DNA from: JANYCO01 sp031416415
GTDB lineage: Bacteria; Bacteroidota; Bacteroidia; Cytophagales; Cytophagaceae
NCBI GenBank assembly: GCA_031416415.1
Contig: JANOTP010000235.1
Span: forward strand, 9,903 to 73,902
Length of the DNA stretch: 64,000 nt
Direction: 5' to 3'
In this document: one piece after another, positions 1-10,136 of the stretch
How positions within the stretch are numbered: the stretch's first letter is position 1
Layout: every line of letters begins with the position of its first letter
Notes under the pieces: generated by a model
Seen by the model: only the letters and a program-made list of their open reading frames with translations
What the model was told of the DNA's origin: nothing
Databases searched by the model: none
Made by a program: the position numbers and the translations under genes

Positions 1-1540
1 TCACTATAGAGGAAGTACTAAAAAAACTAGAAATAGGAAAACACAATCCTGCTTGGTGTACAGGTTTAAAAGAAGGCTCGTCTTCTAATTCAGCACAAAC
101 CAAAGACATATATAGTCCTGCAGATGGACAACTACTAGCCTCGGTAGCTATGGCTGGACAGAAGGAATACAATGAAGTCGTAACTAACTCTTTAAAGGCT
201 TTTGAAGAATGGAGAAAAGTACCCGCTCCTAAACGTGGCGAAATAGTAAGACAGATAGGCGATCGACTTAGACTATACAAAGAGCCTTTGGGAGCTTTGG
301 TAAGTTATGAAATGGGAAAGATCTTACAAGAAGGTATTGGTGAGGTACAGGAAATGATCGATATATGTGATTTTGCGACAGGATTATCAAGACAACTTAA
401 CGGACTTACAATGCATTCGGAACGTCCCGAACATGAATGTATGAACAATATCATCCTCTAGGAGCAATAGGAATAATTTCAGCCTTCAACTTTCCTGTAG
501 CTGTTTGGGCATGGAATGCTATGTTGGCAGCAGTTTGTGGTGATGTATGTATTTGGAAACCTTCTGAAAAAACTCCACTAACAGCTCTCGCTTGTCACAA
601 TATTATCAAAGAAGTACTAAAAAACAATCAAGTTCCTGAGGGAGTATTTAATTTACTTATTGGAGATGCTTCAATTGGTGAGCTCATGTCAAAAGATGAT
701 CGGTTACCACTTATCTCCGCCACAGGCTCGGTAAGAATGGGCAAAAAAGTTGGGGCAGCTGTAGGTGAAAGACTTGGACGTGCTTTACTTGAACTAGGAG
801 GAAACAACGCTATTATAATAACGGAGAACGCTAATCTGGACCTTGCCTTAAGAGCAGTGGTTTTCGGTGCTGTCGGTACTTGCGGGCAACGTTGTACAAG
901 CACACGTCGATTGATCGTGCATGAGTCGTTATATGATAATGTAAAATCTAGATTGTTAAAAAGTTATGAAAAATTATCCATTGGACATCCTTTGGAAGCA
1001 AGTACCTTAATTGGGCCATTAATTGACCAAGATGCGGTAACTAGTTTTTTAGAGGCTTTAAAAATGGCAGAAATACAAGGAGGGAAACTTATTTCAGGGG
1101 GAACCGTATTGGTGGATGGAATGTATAAAAAAGGAAATTATGTCACACCCGCAATCGTAGAAGCTGATAATAAATTTGAAATTGTGCAAAAAGAAACGTT
1201 CGCGCCAATTTTATATTTAATTAAATATAAAGGTTCTATGAGTGAAGCAATCCGAATTCAGAACGATGTAAAACAGGGATTATCTTCGGCTATATTTTCA
1301 ACAAATATTTCGGAAACAGAAAACTTTCTTGCCTCTTGGGGTTCAGATTGTGGGATAGCAAATGTAAACATTGGTACGTCGGGAGCAGAGATTGGCGGGG
1401 CCTTTGGTGGTGAAAAAGAAACAGGAGGTGGCCGTGAGTCAGGTTCTGATGCTTGGAAAGTGTACATGAGAAGGCAAACGAATACAATAAATTTTGGAAA
1501 TCAATTACCTCTGGCACAGGGAATACAATTTGAATTATAG
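1..1540 (+). pseudogene. ALDH7-type aldehyde dehydrogenase, 5' partial, frameshifted
   Basis: NAD(P)-dependent aldehyde dehydrogenase of the antiquitin type (alpha-aminoadipic/piperideine-6-carboxylate semialdehyde dehydrogenase group), by family resemblance likely acting in lysine or amine breakdown. The gene enters from the left: the frame is open from position 3 with no start, reading into the ATG at 150. The first frame ends near 461 after SERPEHECMN, while the protein clearly continues in the next frame from 437 (RMYEQYHPLG expected, MYEQYHPLG seen). One inserted base at 434/435 (CAT-CGA-ATG instead of CAT-GAATG) restores the family sequence, so this is a single-base deletion. The catalytic Cys motif GQRCTSTRR and the C-terminal GGGRESGSDAWK are intact. 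Either a recent pseudogene or a base-call error; the rest of the frame is undamaged, which fits either. Confidence 0.88.
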
Positions 1541-1598
1541 ATTTATACGCCTGTACTACTACACTCAACTAGGAATAAATCGGATAAAATACGTGTAA

Positions 1599-1606
1599 TA
1601 TATTTG
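1599..1606 (+). promoter_or_regulatory. Bacteroidota -7 promoter element
   Basis: TATATTTG matches the Bacteroidota housekeeping -7 consensus TANNTTTG and lies 56 bases upstream of the response-regulator ATG at 1662. No convincing -33 element is visible. Confidence 0.5.
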
Positions 1607-1661
1607 TTATATTTACATAGTTTATTATCTTTATGCTTGTAAATTTTGAAAATTTAAAGGA

Positions 1662-2075
1662 ATGGCAGTCGCAGTTAAGAAATATCATAATGTAATGTTA
1701 ATCGATGATAATGAGATTGATAATCTTATAAATCAGAAAATGATAGAGGCCGCAGATATATGCGAAAACATATTTATTCATTCAGGTGCTAAAGGCGCTA
1801 TTGAATTTTTAAAGAATATAGAAAAACTTGCTAAAGGTCCTCTGGATTTATATTTGCCAGAAGTTATTTTTCTTGATATTGATATGCCTCTTATGGATGG
1901 ATTTCAATTTCTTGATGAATTTGATAGACTCTCTGATGTTATAAAAGAAAATTGCAAAGTCGTAATGCTAACTTCTTCTTTAAATCCTCAAGACATGAAT
2001 AAAGCAAAGAAAAATAAATATGTTTTGAAATATCTTAACAAACCTCTTACCCAGGACAACTTGAAAAAAATATAA
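1662..2075 (+). CDS. single-domain response regulator
   Basis: A 137-residue CheY-like receiver domain with no output domain. It shows the acidic pair near the N-terminus (MLIDDNEIDN), the phosphoacceptor Asp in FLDIDMPLMDG at about residue 69, the Thr/Ser position in MLTSS and the conserved Lys in YLNKPL. Such stand-alone receivers pass phosphate between kinases or act by protein contact. No histidine kinase lies next to it, so its partner is elsewhere. A perfect palindrome follows the stop and separates it from the convergent gene. Family assignment is firm; target unknown. Confidence 0.92.
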   Translation: MAVAVKKYHNVMLIDDNEIDNLINQKMIEAADICENIFIHSGAKGAIEFLKNIEKLAKGPLDLYLPEVIFLDIDMPLMDGFQFLDEFDRLSDVIKENCKVVMLTSSLNPQDMNKAKKNKYVLKYLNKPLTQDNLKKI

Positions 2076-2090
2076 TCGAGAAAATATTAA

Positions 2091-2136
2091 GCATAAAAAA
2101 ATAAGTCACATAATTATGTGACTTATTTTTTTATGC
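2091..2136. terminator. 46-bp perfect loopless palindrome, bidirectional terminator
   Basis: The 46 bases are an exact inverted repeat with two 23-base arms and no spacer; arms begin GCATAAAAAAATAAGTCACA. It sits between two convergent genes, and its right edge touches the stop codon of the minus-strand gene at 2137. The A/T tracts at the arm ends would give U-tracts on either strand, so a two-way intrinsic terminator is the simplest reading. Confidence 0.8.
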
Positions 2137-3582
2137 TTACCCTTGAGACAATCTATTTACAAAATCATCGTCAAGTCTAATAAAATTAAAGGGAGAAAAA
2201 TAATCAGGCTTAACCTTTATAAGTTTCGACATATGTGAACTTATTTTAGATGACTTACCTTTCTTAACTTGATTGATAGAAGACTTAAATATTTTTGAAT
2301 ATACAACTATGTGTTGGCATTTTTCTTTACCTAATAACCTCACTTGGCGTTGTATACTATTAGTAAGTTGATTAAATAATTCAAAATCTTTCATCAGGCA
2401 ATATTGCAGAGCCATAAACATCTTTACCTCTAATAATGTGTAAGGCAACTTTTTAAGACTCTGTTCATTTAACATATTGTTTATCCATCTTGCAGACTCA
2501 TCGTATTTTCCTGCATAATAACAGGCAATAGCTCTATAGAGCGTATATAATACATGTTGAGGAATATTACTTTTATCTACTTCAAAATCTTCAAATAATT
2601 TTTTACTCTCATCGTAAAGTGATCGTTCTGTTCCACTCGCCATATTTTTATTCAATTTGGTGAGTAAAAACTGAGGAGGAAATGTATATAACCCATAGTT
2701 AGTAAGCAATCCACCAATACCTTCGTTCACATTTTCATAATTACTTTCACTCTTCTTATAGGTATCAACTGTATAATAATATTCAAATCTTAAATATTCA
2801 AATACAGGCTTCAAGTGGAAATAGGTTGCGTCAAGAAAGTATAAATCAAAAATCCCTTGCACCTTATCAAAAATACTTTCAATTGACTCATCGTCCTCTG
2901 ATATTTTTGCATTTACATCTACAAATATTCTATGAAAAATACCTACACAACTTTGGTAAACATAAAGTCGATGGGATTTATATAAACTTCCAACATTATC
3001 AATTTCATTTTTCAACAAAACTAAACCTTGATATTCTATATCACTTTTAGTAAAAAGATAATCCCCATAACGATAGAAATATTGTGCTACAAGTTCTTCT
3101 GCTTTATCAACAGCAAGCATATAGGCAACGTGCCTATTATACAATTGAGAGTAATTATAATAATCAGGATTACCGATGTGTAACTTCTTAAGATTTTTAT
3201 ATATAATAGTCAACTCACTTGAAAGATCGTAGTCCATTAATTCCTTTTCCAACTTTTTCAAAGTAGCAATAGAAATAGCTTTCTTTTTAGTAAAAATGAT
3301 CTCACTAATAGTTGCTACTTTTTTCAATAAGGTAATTCTCGGAGTCTCCATTTGCTGAAGCAAATGTTCTTCAATTTTCTGATTAAGACGAGAACGTAAC
3401 GTATAATAGGCATTACTATTAACGTTAAGCTCATCCATGATTTTATTATCGGACAGCTGTTTCTCACGCATAAATTTTAATAAATGCGCGGATTTCTCAG
3501 CATTACTTTCCATTAAAGAATCGAAAATTGCAGTGAAATCTGCAACGGATAGCTGTTTGATTATATTTTTTAATTTTGACAT
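2137..3582 (-). CDS. hypothetical helical protein
   Basis: A roughly 481-residue protein I do not recognise. It is strongly helical and rich in Lys, Leu and aromatic residues, with no signal peptide or membrane segment, so probably cytoplasmic. The first 80 residues (LMESNAEKSAHLLKFMREKQ, then DNKIMDELNVNSNAYYTLRSR) look like a small helix-turn-helix-like bundle. The rest has TPR-like spacing of Tyr/Leu/Ala, for example AIACYYAGKYDESARWINN. The start at 3582 (MSKLKN) is preferred over the Met five codons upstream because it begins the compact helical domain. It lies 150 bases downstream of the large helicase on the same strand, but a shared function is not implied. A regulatory or scaffolding role is a guess. 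Confidence 0.75.
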   Translation of the reverse strand: MSKLKNIIKQLSVADFTAIFDSLMESNAEKSAHLLKFMREKQLSDNKIMDELNVNSNAYYTLRSRLNQKIEEHLLQQMETPRITLLKKVATISEIIFTKKKAISIATLKKLEKELMDYDLSSELTIIYKNLKKLHIGNPDYYNYSQLYNRHVAYMLAVDKAEELVAQYFYRYGDYLFTKSDIEYQGLVLLKNEIDNVGSLYKSHRLYVYQSCVGIFHRIFVDVNAKISEDDESIESIFDKVQGIFDLYFLDATYFHLKPVFEYLRFEYYYTVDTYKKSESNYENVNEGIGGLLTNYGLYTFPPQFLLTKLNKNMASGTERSLYDESKKLFEDFEVDKSNIPQHVLYTLYRAIACYYAGKYDESARWINNMLNEQSLKKLPYTLLEVKMFMALQYCLMKDFELFNQLTNSIQRQVRLLGKEKCQHIVVYSKIFKSSINQVKKGKSSKISSHMSKLIKVKPDYFSPFNFIRLDDDFVNRLSQG

Positions 3583-3747
3583 AGTATAGACCAGCAAAAA
3601 CGCTAAGTATCGGTTTAAACAATAATACTAAACTACAAAAAAAATAACCAAAAGCAAGTTATTATAAATCAGGGCTTTTAATTATATCTACTATAGTACC
3701 AGCATCGAATATATCCCTTCTACACTTATCTAACAATCAAGAACACT

Positions 3748-6700
3748 TTATAACAAACGTGAAAAAGTATTTTGATTTAACCAATATTCTCTACTGAAAA
3801 ACCTTTTGAAATTCCATCCTTTTTCTTTCAGTTCCAAGGGTTTATACGCATGCATTTCCTTTGGGTTACATGCATTATAATACAAATAATCGTCAGTACT
3901 AATTAACGAGTAATATTTTCCTGACTTTTTCACTGTAATATCAGCAAATGGTAATTCATCAAAATATTGAAACGAATTATTCTCCGTTAATTTTAATATT
4001 TTTGAACTTAGATACCAATCTTTACTTTCTTTTTCCACTATTTTTGGAGACGGTTTATACAAGCCTTCAGATACCAGCCAAGCATATTCTAAGTATTTTT
4101 TCAAAAGTCTAGGCCCTTCGTTGACACTAGTTTCTACTAATAATTGCTGAGGTAAAATACTAGCTACCAAATATATCTTCTCTTTCGCTCTTGTAATGGC
4201 AACATTCAATCTGTTTTCTCCTCCTTCTTGATTTAAACTTCCAAATTGCATTGTAAAATGTCCTCGACTATCGGGAGCATAACCTACAGAAAATATTATT
4301 ATGTCCCTTTCATCACCTTGTACGTTTTCTATGTTTTTAACAAAGAAATTAGGCGGAATTAAAACCTTTTTTTGAATTGAAATTTCTTCTAACAAGTCTG
4401 AAATTAACTGTGCCTGACGGAAATTAAAAGCAACAATTCCAATACTTTTACCATCGTCTTTTTTCAACAACTCTAATGCTAACAATACTACTTCTCGAGC
4501 TTCATTCGGATTAGAATTCTTTTCCCATAAACCGTTTACATTAATATATTTAATAGAAGGTTCAAGTTTATTAAGCTCTTCAAAATAAGGTATTAATTGT
4601 AACGATTGCTTATAAAAATGCTTATTAGAAAAATCAATCAAGTCTAAATTCTTACTTCTATAATGACCCGTCAATTGCACTGAAGGAAGATATTTACTTG
4701 ACAAATCTAATAAAGATTCGATTTCAAGATCCGGAACATCTTCGTTGTCATCTTCCCATCTTGCCTTATAAAGATCATTAGGCTTTAATTGTTTATTGTC
4801 ACCCGCTATTACCACTTGCTTTCCTCTATACATAGCTGGCAAACCATGCTCTGCAAAACACTGAGAGGCCTCATCAAAGATAACAAGATCAAACAGTGAC
4901 TGTAAAGGAAATAATGCCGAGGCCGACTCTGGTGAGACCATCCAACAAGGAATAAGATCAAACAACTCATTTCCAAATTCGCTTATTAGCCTCCTCAAAG
5001 GCCAAAGTTTTTTCTTTTTTGTTACCTGATGATATAAATCTCGATAAGTAATCCTATTCTGTAATCTATTGTACTCAATATTTTTATAACTACTTTCCTT
5101 AAGCTTTAACTGAAGAATGTCTTGAGCCAAATGCATCTTATCTGCAATAGATTCCTGAAGCGTTCGCTCCAATTGTTCCATCCGCAAATTAGAGACCGAC
5201 AATAATATAGGGGATTTCTCTTCCAAAGATTCTAACCATTGCAATCGAATACTATTTCGAAATAGGGTAATTTTTTCTTCTCCAGAAACAGTCAATTTAT
5301 TCGTCATCAAACTATGAATAATACTTGCTTCAAAAGAAAGGAGCTCACCCTGCAACTTATCAAACTCAATTAATAAATCGAAGTCCTTACGAAGTGTCTC
5401 TAAAAGATACCCTTCCTTATTAGGATCTTTTAGTAAAACATCAATCATATCTACAGTAAGATAGCGTAACCACAGCTCCCTATGTATCGCTATATCTTCG
5501 GCTAGTATAGGTATAATCTGAAAATTTTTATAAAATATTTTAAAATCATTTTTAGAATGACTAACTAAATTTTCAAGTACATTAGAAAACAGTACAATCT
5601 CTTTTGCTTCTAAAACTCTAAAATAATATTCAAACCAATTTTCAATTTCATTTTCATCTAACTTATTAGGAAAAGATTTAATCCAACTTCTTTTAGTTAA
5701 ACTACTTTTCTCTTTTTCAATTTTCTTGCGAATAAAAATTTTATTTTTCAGAAGTTCAACCCCTTCCAATGAAAGAGACAATCCATTTTTACTTAAAATG
5801 TCTTTAATATAATTTTTGTCACCCGAAAAAAAACTCCAATACAACGATGTAGTAAAATTACGCTTCGACTCTTTATATTTTCTAATGCATTCTTCACAAG
5901 GTTCAAGTTCATCTATTTTTAAAGAAATTTCTGGAATTCCTTCACTAAAATATAATTTTATCTTTTGCTGTCGTTCCTTCAACCATTCTAAATCTGTTTT
6001 CTCTTTCAAGATGTCCAACAACAAAAAATACTCATCTGCGTCTTTTATTAGTTTTGTTATTTTAGTAGCAGAAATAGCATTTTCAGTAAAAAAATTTAAC
6101 GAATACTTTTCTATCCCCGATACGATTTGTTTTGCGGCACTCTCATGCAACTGTCTTTGATAACTTGGTATCTTCGAAATTGTATCAATAATAGACTGTA
6201 AATCGCGCTGATAGTGCCCTGAAAATGGTTTGCGGTGCAGCCATACATAGTCTTCCTTCATAAACTGAAGCGCGTAAGGAAGAATATTTTTTATTTTCCT
6301 TTCAAAACTAATACTACTTTCTAAATTAAATCGATAAGTATATTCTTTTATATCTATAGTAGGTGCATTAGGATTAGAAGTTAAATAAAGTTCTTTTGCA
6401 GAAATTCCGAAATCATTTGTATCGTATAATGCCTTATGAAAGCTCCCTAGTTCATCTTGACTATTTTTTATTTGTCTGGAAGCTTGAATAAAATTTCGCT
6501 CAAGATAAATAGTATCCAATCCATTGTTTTGTTTCTGATAGCTTTCAACAGCGGAAATTTGTTTTTCTAATTGTTCAAATATTTTAGCCCTATCATTCCT
6601 GAAATCATGAACTACAGTTACAAAAGAGTGAATGCCTTTTTCTTTAAGTCGATCATATACCACCTCTAGTGCAGCCTTTTTTTGACATACTAATAACACC

Positions 6701-7695
6701 TTTTTCCCTCTTGCGGTAAAATCAGCAATCAAGTTCCCTATCAACTGAGACTTTCCTGTACCAGGAGGCCCTTGTACAACTAATGAGTTTCCTTCTTTTA
6801 CTTTAATAAGCGCTGCTTCCTGGGAAGCGTCAGCCTTGAAGATTAAATAATTATTTTCCTCCTTTATTTTCAAATGCTCATCGACATGCTTACGTGATTG
6901 TAAAAAATGTTCAAAGTCAGAAAATTCATTTTTTATAATTAACTCTTCATAATCCGGAACCAAATAAGAGCCAGCTTGAGGAAAGATCCCTAAGACAGCT
7001 TCAGAATATAATTTTAGTTCCCCATTTTTTTGCACTTCGTTAAATTCTTCCGCTTTATACTCTTTAAAAACATCTAACTTATCTGTAAACAAATCCTGAT
7101 TGAAATTTAATTCTAAAGGACTCGTTTTTAGAAATTCATACAAAGCAGTTCTAAAGGCAAGTGGGTCTTTATCAAAATCATCAAACGAAGTTTCTATCCA
7201 CTCATCAGGAATACTAACTTTATTAAAATAAGAATACGCTAATAAGAAATTTTTATTTAAGGTAATACCAGAATTTTCCTTTTGAATCAACTGCCATTTG
7301 CCATTTTCAAGTTGTAGGTTAACTGGAAAAAACAATAGCGGACAACGTATTTGTGAACCATCCAACAATTTTCCTTTTACAAATGGCCAACCCACATACA
7401 AATCTTGCACACCTGATTCTTCAAAGAGCATTTTTTCTCTCCTAGAAATTTTTCTAATATTTTTACTTATCTCATTTACTTTTTCATCCCTACTATCGAG
7501 TTCATCACAAAGAAATAATTTTTTTTTTCCTGAAATGAGTTGGCCGATAAGATGAAAAGAAGATTGTTTATACAAAAAATCAAGCCTATGTAAATCAAAA
7601 AATTGTTCACGATAAAGCTTAAGCAAACAAACAGATCTATTGCTACTACTTATATTCGTAAGTCTTTTCAAAAAGGACTTTAAAATTTTTTCCAT
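3748..7695 (-). CDS. large SF1 (UPF1/DNA2-like) helicase, AAA domain protein
   Basis: A 1315-residue superfamily 1 helicase. Walker A GPPGTGKS is at residues 309-316. The DEAS motif of Walker B (FDEASQ) is at about 941-944, followed by motif III GDNKQL, motif V NVQGDERDIIIFS and motif VI NVAITRAKEKIYL. About 620 residues separate Walker A from Walker B, a long helical insertion seen in bacterial relatives of the DNA2/NAM7 group. The N-terminal 300 residues carry no domain I can name, and I see no nuclease motif at the C-terminus. ATP-driven translocation on nucleic acid is well supported; the substrate is not. Proteins of this type are found both in general nucleic-acid metabolism and in anti-phage islands. 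No mobile-element genes or other defence genes flank it. Confidence 0.88.
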   Translation of the reverse strand: MEKILKSFLKRLTNISSSNRSVCLLKLYREQFFDLHRLDFLYKQSSFHLIGQLISGKKKLFLCDELDSRDEKVNEISKNIRKISRREKMLFEESGVQDLYVGWPFVKGKLLDGSQIRCPLLFFPVNLQLENGKWQLIQKENSGITLNKNFLLAYSYFNKVSIPDEWIETSFDDFDKDPLAFRTALYEFLKTSPLELNFNQDLFTDKLDVFKEYKAEEFNEVQKNGELKLYSEAVLGIFPQAGSYLVPDYEELIIKNEFSDFEHFLQSRKHVDEHLKIKEENNYLIFKADASQEAALIKVKEGNSLVVQGPPGTGKSQLIGNLIADFTARGKKVLLVCQKKAALEVVYDRLKEKGIHSFVTVVHDFRNDRAKIFEQLEKQISAVESYQKQNNGLDTIYLERNFIQASRQIKNSQDELGSFHKALYDTNDFGISAKELYLTSNPNAPTIDIKEYTYRFNLESSISFERKIKNILPYALQFMKEDYVWLHRKPFSGHYQRDLQSIIDTISKIPSYQRQLHESAAKQIVSGIEKYSLNFFTENAISATKITKLIKDADEYFLLLDILKEKTDLEWLKERQQKIKLYFSEGIPEISLKIDELEPCEECIRKYKESKRNFTTSLYWSFFSGDKNYIKDILSKNGLSLSLEGVELLKNKIFIRKKIEKEKSSLTKRSWIKSFPNKLDENEIENWFEYYFRVLEAKEIVLFSNVLENLVSHSKNDFKIFYKNFQIIPILAEDIAIHRELWLRYLTVDMIDVLLKDPNKEGYLLETLRKDFDLLIEFDKLQGELLSFEASIIHSLMTNKLTVSGEEKITLFRNSIRLQWLESLEEKSPILLSVSNLRMEQLERTLQESIADKMHLAQDILQLKLKESSYKNIEYNRLQNRITYRDLYHQVTKKKKLWPLRRLISEFGNELFDLIPCWMVSPESASALFPLQSLFDLVIFDEASQCFAEHGLPAMYRGKQVVIAGDNKQLKPNDLYKARWEDDNEDVPDLEIESLLDLSSKYLPSVQLTGHYRSKNLDLIDFSNKHFYKQSLQLIPYFEELNKLEPSIKYINVNGLWEKNSNPNEAREVVLLALELLKKDDGKSIGIVAFNFRQAQLISDLLEEISIQKKVLIPPNFFVKNIENVQGDERDIIIFSVGYAPDSRGHFTMQFGSLNQEGGENRLNVAITRAKEKIYLVASILPQQLLVETSVNEGPRLLKKYLEYAWLVSEGLYKPSPKIVEKESKDWYLSSKILKLTENNSFQYFDELPFADITVKKSGKYYSLISTDDYLYYNACNPKEMHAYKPLELKEKGWNFKRFFSREYWLNQNTFSRLL

Positions 7696-7928
7696 TTCTA
7701 AAAATATCTTTAAAAAGTAAATATAAGGAATTAGTATTGAGTTATCAGTATTACACCAACAGTTTTCCGACTAAATGCTTTATCACTATAACATTAGATA
7801 AAAAGTAGAAAATGCACTTTAATCAGAAAAAAATAGAACCGTAACGTTAAACTAGTCTAGTATTGAATTTTATGTACTGGAAGGTTGGATAGTAAGAAAT
7901 AGGCACTATTTCATAAAGTATCCTTACC

Positions 7929-9947
7929 CTAATCCATTATAACCTTAATACCTACTATTTCATTATACGTGACTATTTTACAAGTGTAAATACCTTTTGG
8001 TAGTTCACCTCTTTGTATCTCAATCTCATTCTCGCCCGAAGACATTGGTTCATCAGCAAGTATCGACACTAATTTTCCCATGGAATCATACATCATTATT
8101 TTTACTTTTTCTGAGTGTTGTAAATAAAAATGAATACTAGAAGACTGAACAACTGGATTAGGGAAAACGAAATTATTGTTTTTTGTTAACTCAGTTTTCG
8201 AAACAGAAGATATAATGGTTGGTAAAACAGATACATAATTCATATTAAACCCGCCAGTGTTCATTACAATTTTCATTTTCCTCAACCCTTGATACAATTG
8301 AATGTTACTAGTAGTTACTGTTTGCCATTTTTGCCAACCATTGGTAGTATTTACGGCTATAACACCTGTAACATCTATCCCATCTATTTCAATATGAAAA
8401 GTACCAGAGGTACTACCATTTGCTACCCTACTTTGAAAATCGTACTTACCACTAGTGGTAATATTCACAGAATACTCCAGCCATTCACCAGCATCGGTCC
8501 ATCCTACATCATAGGTACCTCCATTGTCAAGGCATTCTTCAATATCCACTCTACCTGTTCTGTAGAAACCTCCTAAATTAGTACTAGTAAGATCATAATA
8601 ACCTATGTTGTTCCCTCCTAAATTAAAATTTTCCACTTCCACTTTTCCAGGAATACTAATCGGCGTTCCTGAGAATGGTGAAGATAAAGTAGCCGCATTT
8701 ACAGTTATAGCAACTGCCGAAGAAGTAACTGTTTTCCCAATATTATCCATTACTACTGCGGTAAGGGAATAACTTCCAGGTCCTGCTCCCACCCACTTCA
8801 TGGTATAAGGGGCGGCAAATACTTCTCCTATTTTAAACGTACCGGCATAATATTCTACTCGCATAATAGTTCCATCGCTATCCGCAGTATTGATTTCAAG
8901 TTGTACAGTATCTCCTTCAGTATAAACAGTACTTGCCAATGGCGCAGAAATAGATACCGTAGGGGAAATATTTGCTGCGTGACCAACCACAACCTCGTCA
9001 ATAGCCAATAGTAAAGAATTAGCTCCTGTAGCATCACCAACCAATTGCCAAATCATAATACCTCCTGCTTGTTCAATTGCCAAAACGGTTTTTTGTTTGA
9101 TTGTAGGAATTCCATTATAATATAAAACACCTCCTGTGGTCGGAATTTTTTGATCTTGATTTTGAGTTCCAGGATAATTTATCTGAATATCGGCAAACGT
9201 GTAAGAACTGCTTGACGAACCCCAGTAATATCCATAAAAAGGCACACCAACAGTCAATTTAGCTGCTGGTATCCCTTTAGTTACTTGCCAATACGTTAGA
9301 TCACTTACTGCAAATGAATAAGGAGCATGTTGCCCAGGCCCTGTCCAAGTTCCATAAGCATCGTAAGACATTAAATTTATAAAATCAAACTTACTAGCGG
9401 CAATATTGGTAACGCGAGTGGCAAACCAAGTGGCCAGAGCAGCTGTCATTAGTTTGTTCTGTGCATGCAATCCTACTTCCAATGAAGTTATAAAATTTTC
9501 GTATTGAACACTCGTTAACGTAGTACCATTCAATACATCACCTTCAATATCTACATCAATACCATCTAAATTATTATCTACTGCGTATTGTACTATTTTA
9601 GCTACGAAGCCAGACAAATCAGCATTGATAAGGTTTCTATAAGTAATTCCTGGAGCACCCGCGCCACCAAGTGACATTAAAACTTTTACATTTTGTGCAT
9701 GAGCTGTAGTTACTACAGTAGCAAGATTTGCAAGTGTTCCATTACTAGTAGCAAGATCTCCCGTGGCATTGGGATTTGCAAAAGCAATATTTATATGCGT
9801 AACTTTTGTTAGATCTACAGCATTAATCGTATTTGGATAATTTCCCCATGAAGGCAAATAACCTATTACTTTGAATTGTGCATTTGAAACTGTTTTGGAA
9901 AACAACACAAATCCAACTATTAACCCCACTAGAATTTTATTAAGCAT
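7929..9947 (-). CDS. secreted GH18 chitinase with Ig-like, CBM6 and T9SS sorting domain
   Basis: A modular extracellular glycoside hydrolase of about 672 residues. Starting at 9947 gives a clean Sec signal (MLNKILVGLIVGFVLFSKTV) ending near SNAQ; the upstream in-frame Met would add 13 polar residues. The GH18 barrel covers about 25-320 with the catalytic DGIDVDIE motif, whose Glu at about residue 135 is the acid/base, and NLMSYDAYG. A bacterial Ig-like domain follows (SISAPLASTVYTEGDTV to AITV). A CBM6 module comes next (KVEVENFNLGG, DAGEWLEYSVN). The last 75 residues form a type A T9SS sorting domain (FPNPVVQSS, LPKGIYTCKI). It is predicted to cleave chitin or related beta-1,4-GlcNAc polymers outside the cell. 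It appears monocistronic. Confidence 0.93.
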   Translation of the reverse strand: MLNKILVGLIVGFVLFSKTVSNAQFKVIGYLPSWGNYPNTINAVDLTKVTHINIAFANPNATGDLATSNGTLANLATVVTTAHAQNVKVLMSLGGAGAPGITYRNLINADLSGFVAKIVQYAVDNNLDGIDVDIEGDVLNGTTLTSVQYENFITSLEVGLHAQNKLMTAALATWFATRVTNIAASKFDFINLMSYDAYGTWTGPGQHAPYSFAVSDLTYWQVTKGIPAAKLTVGVPFYGYYWGSSSSSYTFADIQINYPGTQNQDQKIPTTGGVLYYNGIPTIKQKTVLAIEQAGGIMIWQLVGDATGANSLLLAIDEVVVGHAANISPTVSISAPLASTVYTEGDTVQLEINTADSDGTIMRVEYYAGTFKIGEVFAAPYTMKWVGAGPGSYSLTAVVMDNIGKTVTSSAVAITVNAATLSSPFSGTPISIPGKVEVENFNLGGNNIGYYDLTSTNLGGFYRTGRVDIEECLDNGGTYDVGWTDAGEWLEYSVNITTSGKYDFQSRVANGSTSGTFHIEIDGIDVTGVIAVNTTNGWQKWQTVTTSNIQLYQGLRKMKIVMNTGGFNMNYVSVLPTIISSVSKTELTKNNNFVFPNPVVQSSSIHFYLQHSEKVKIMMYDSMGKLVSILADEPMSSGENEIEIQRGELPKGIYTCKIVTYNEIVGIKVIMD

Positions 9948-10136
9948 AGTTTTTTTAAAATTGAATGAACAACAAGTATTCACCATTCTTAAATTTACGG
10001 CCTTAAAGTTAAATTAAGAAAATTACAGAACGGAATTATTATAAAAATTATTAAAATTGTCAAAATTATATAACTAAATATATAATTAATGGTACTTCAA
10101 ATAAAAAGTTTAAATAATACAGACATAAAAGATAAC

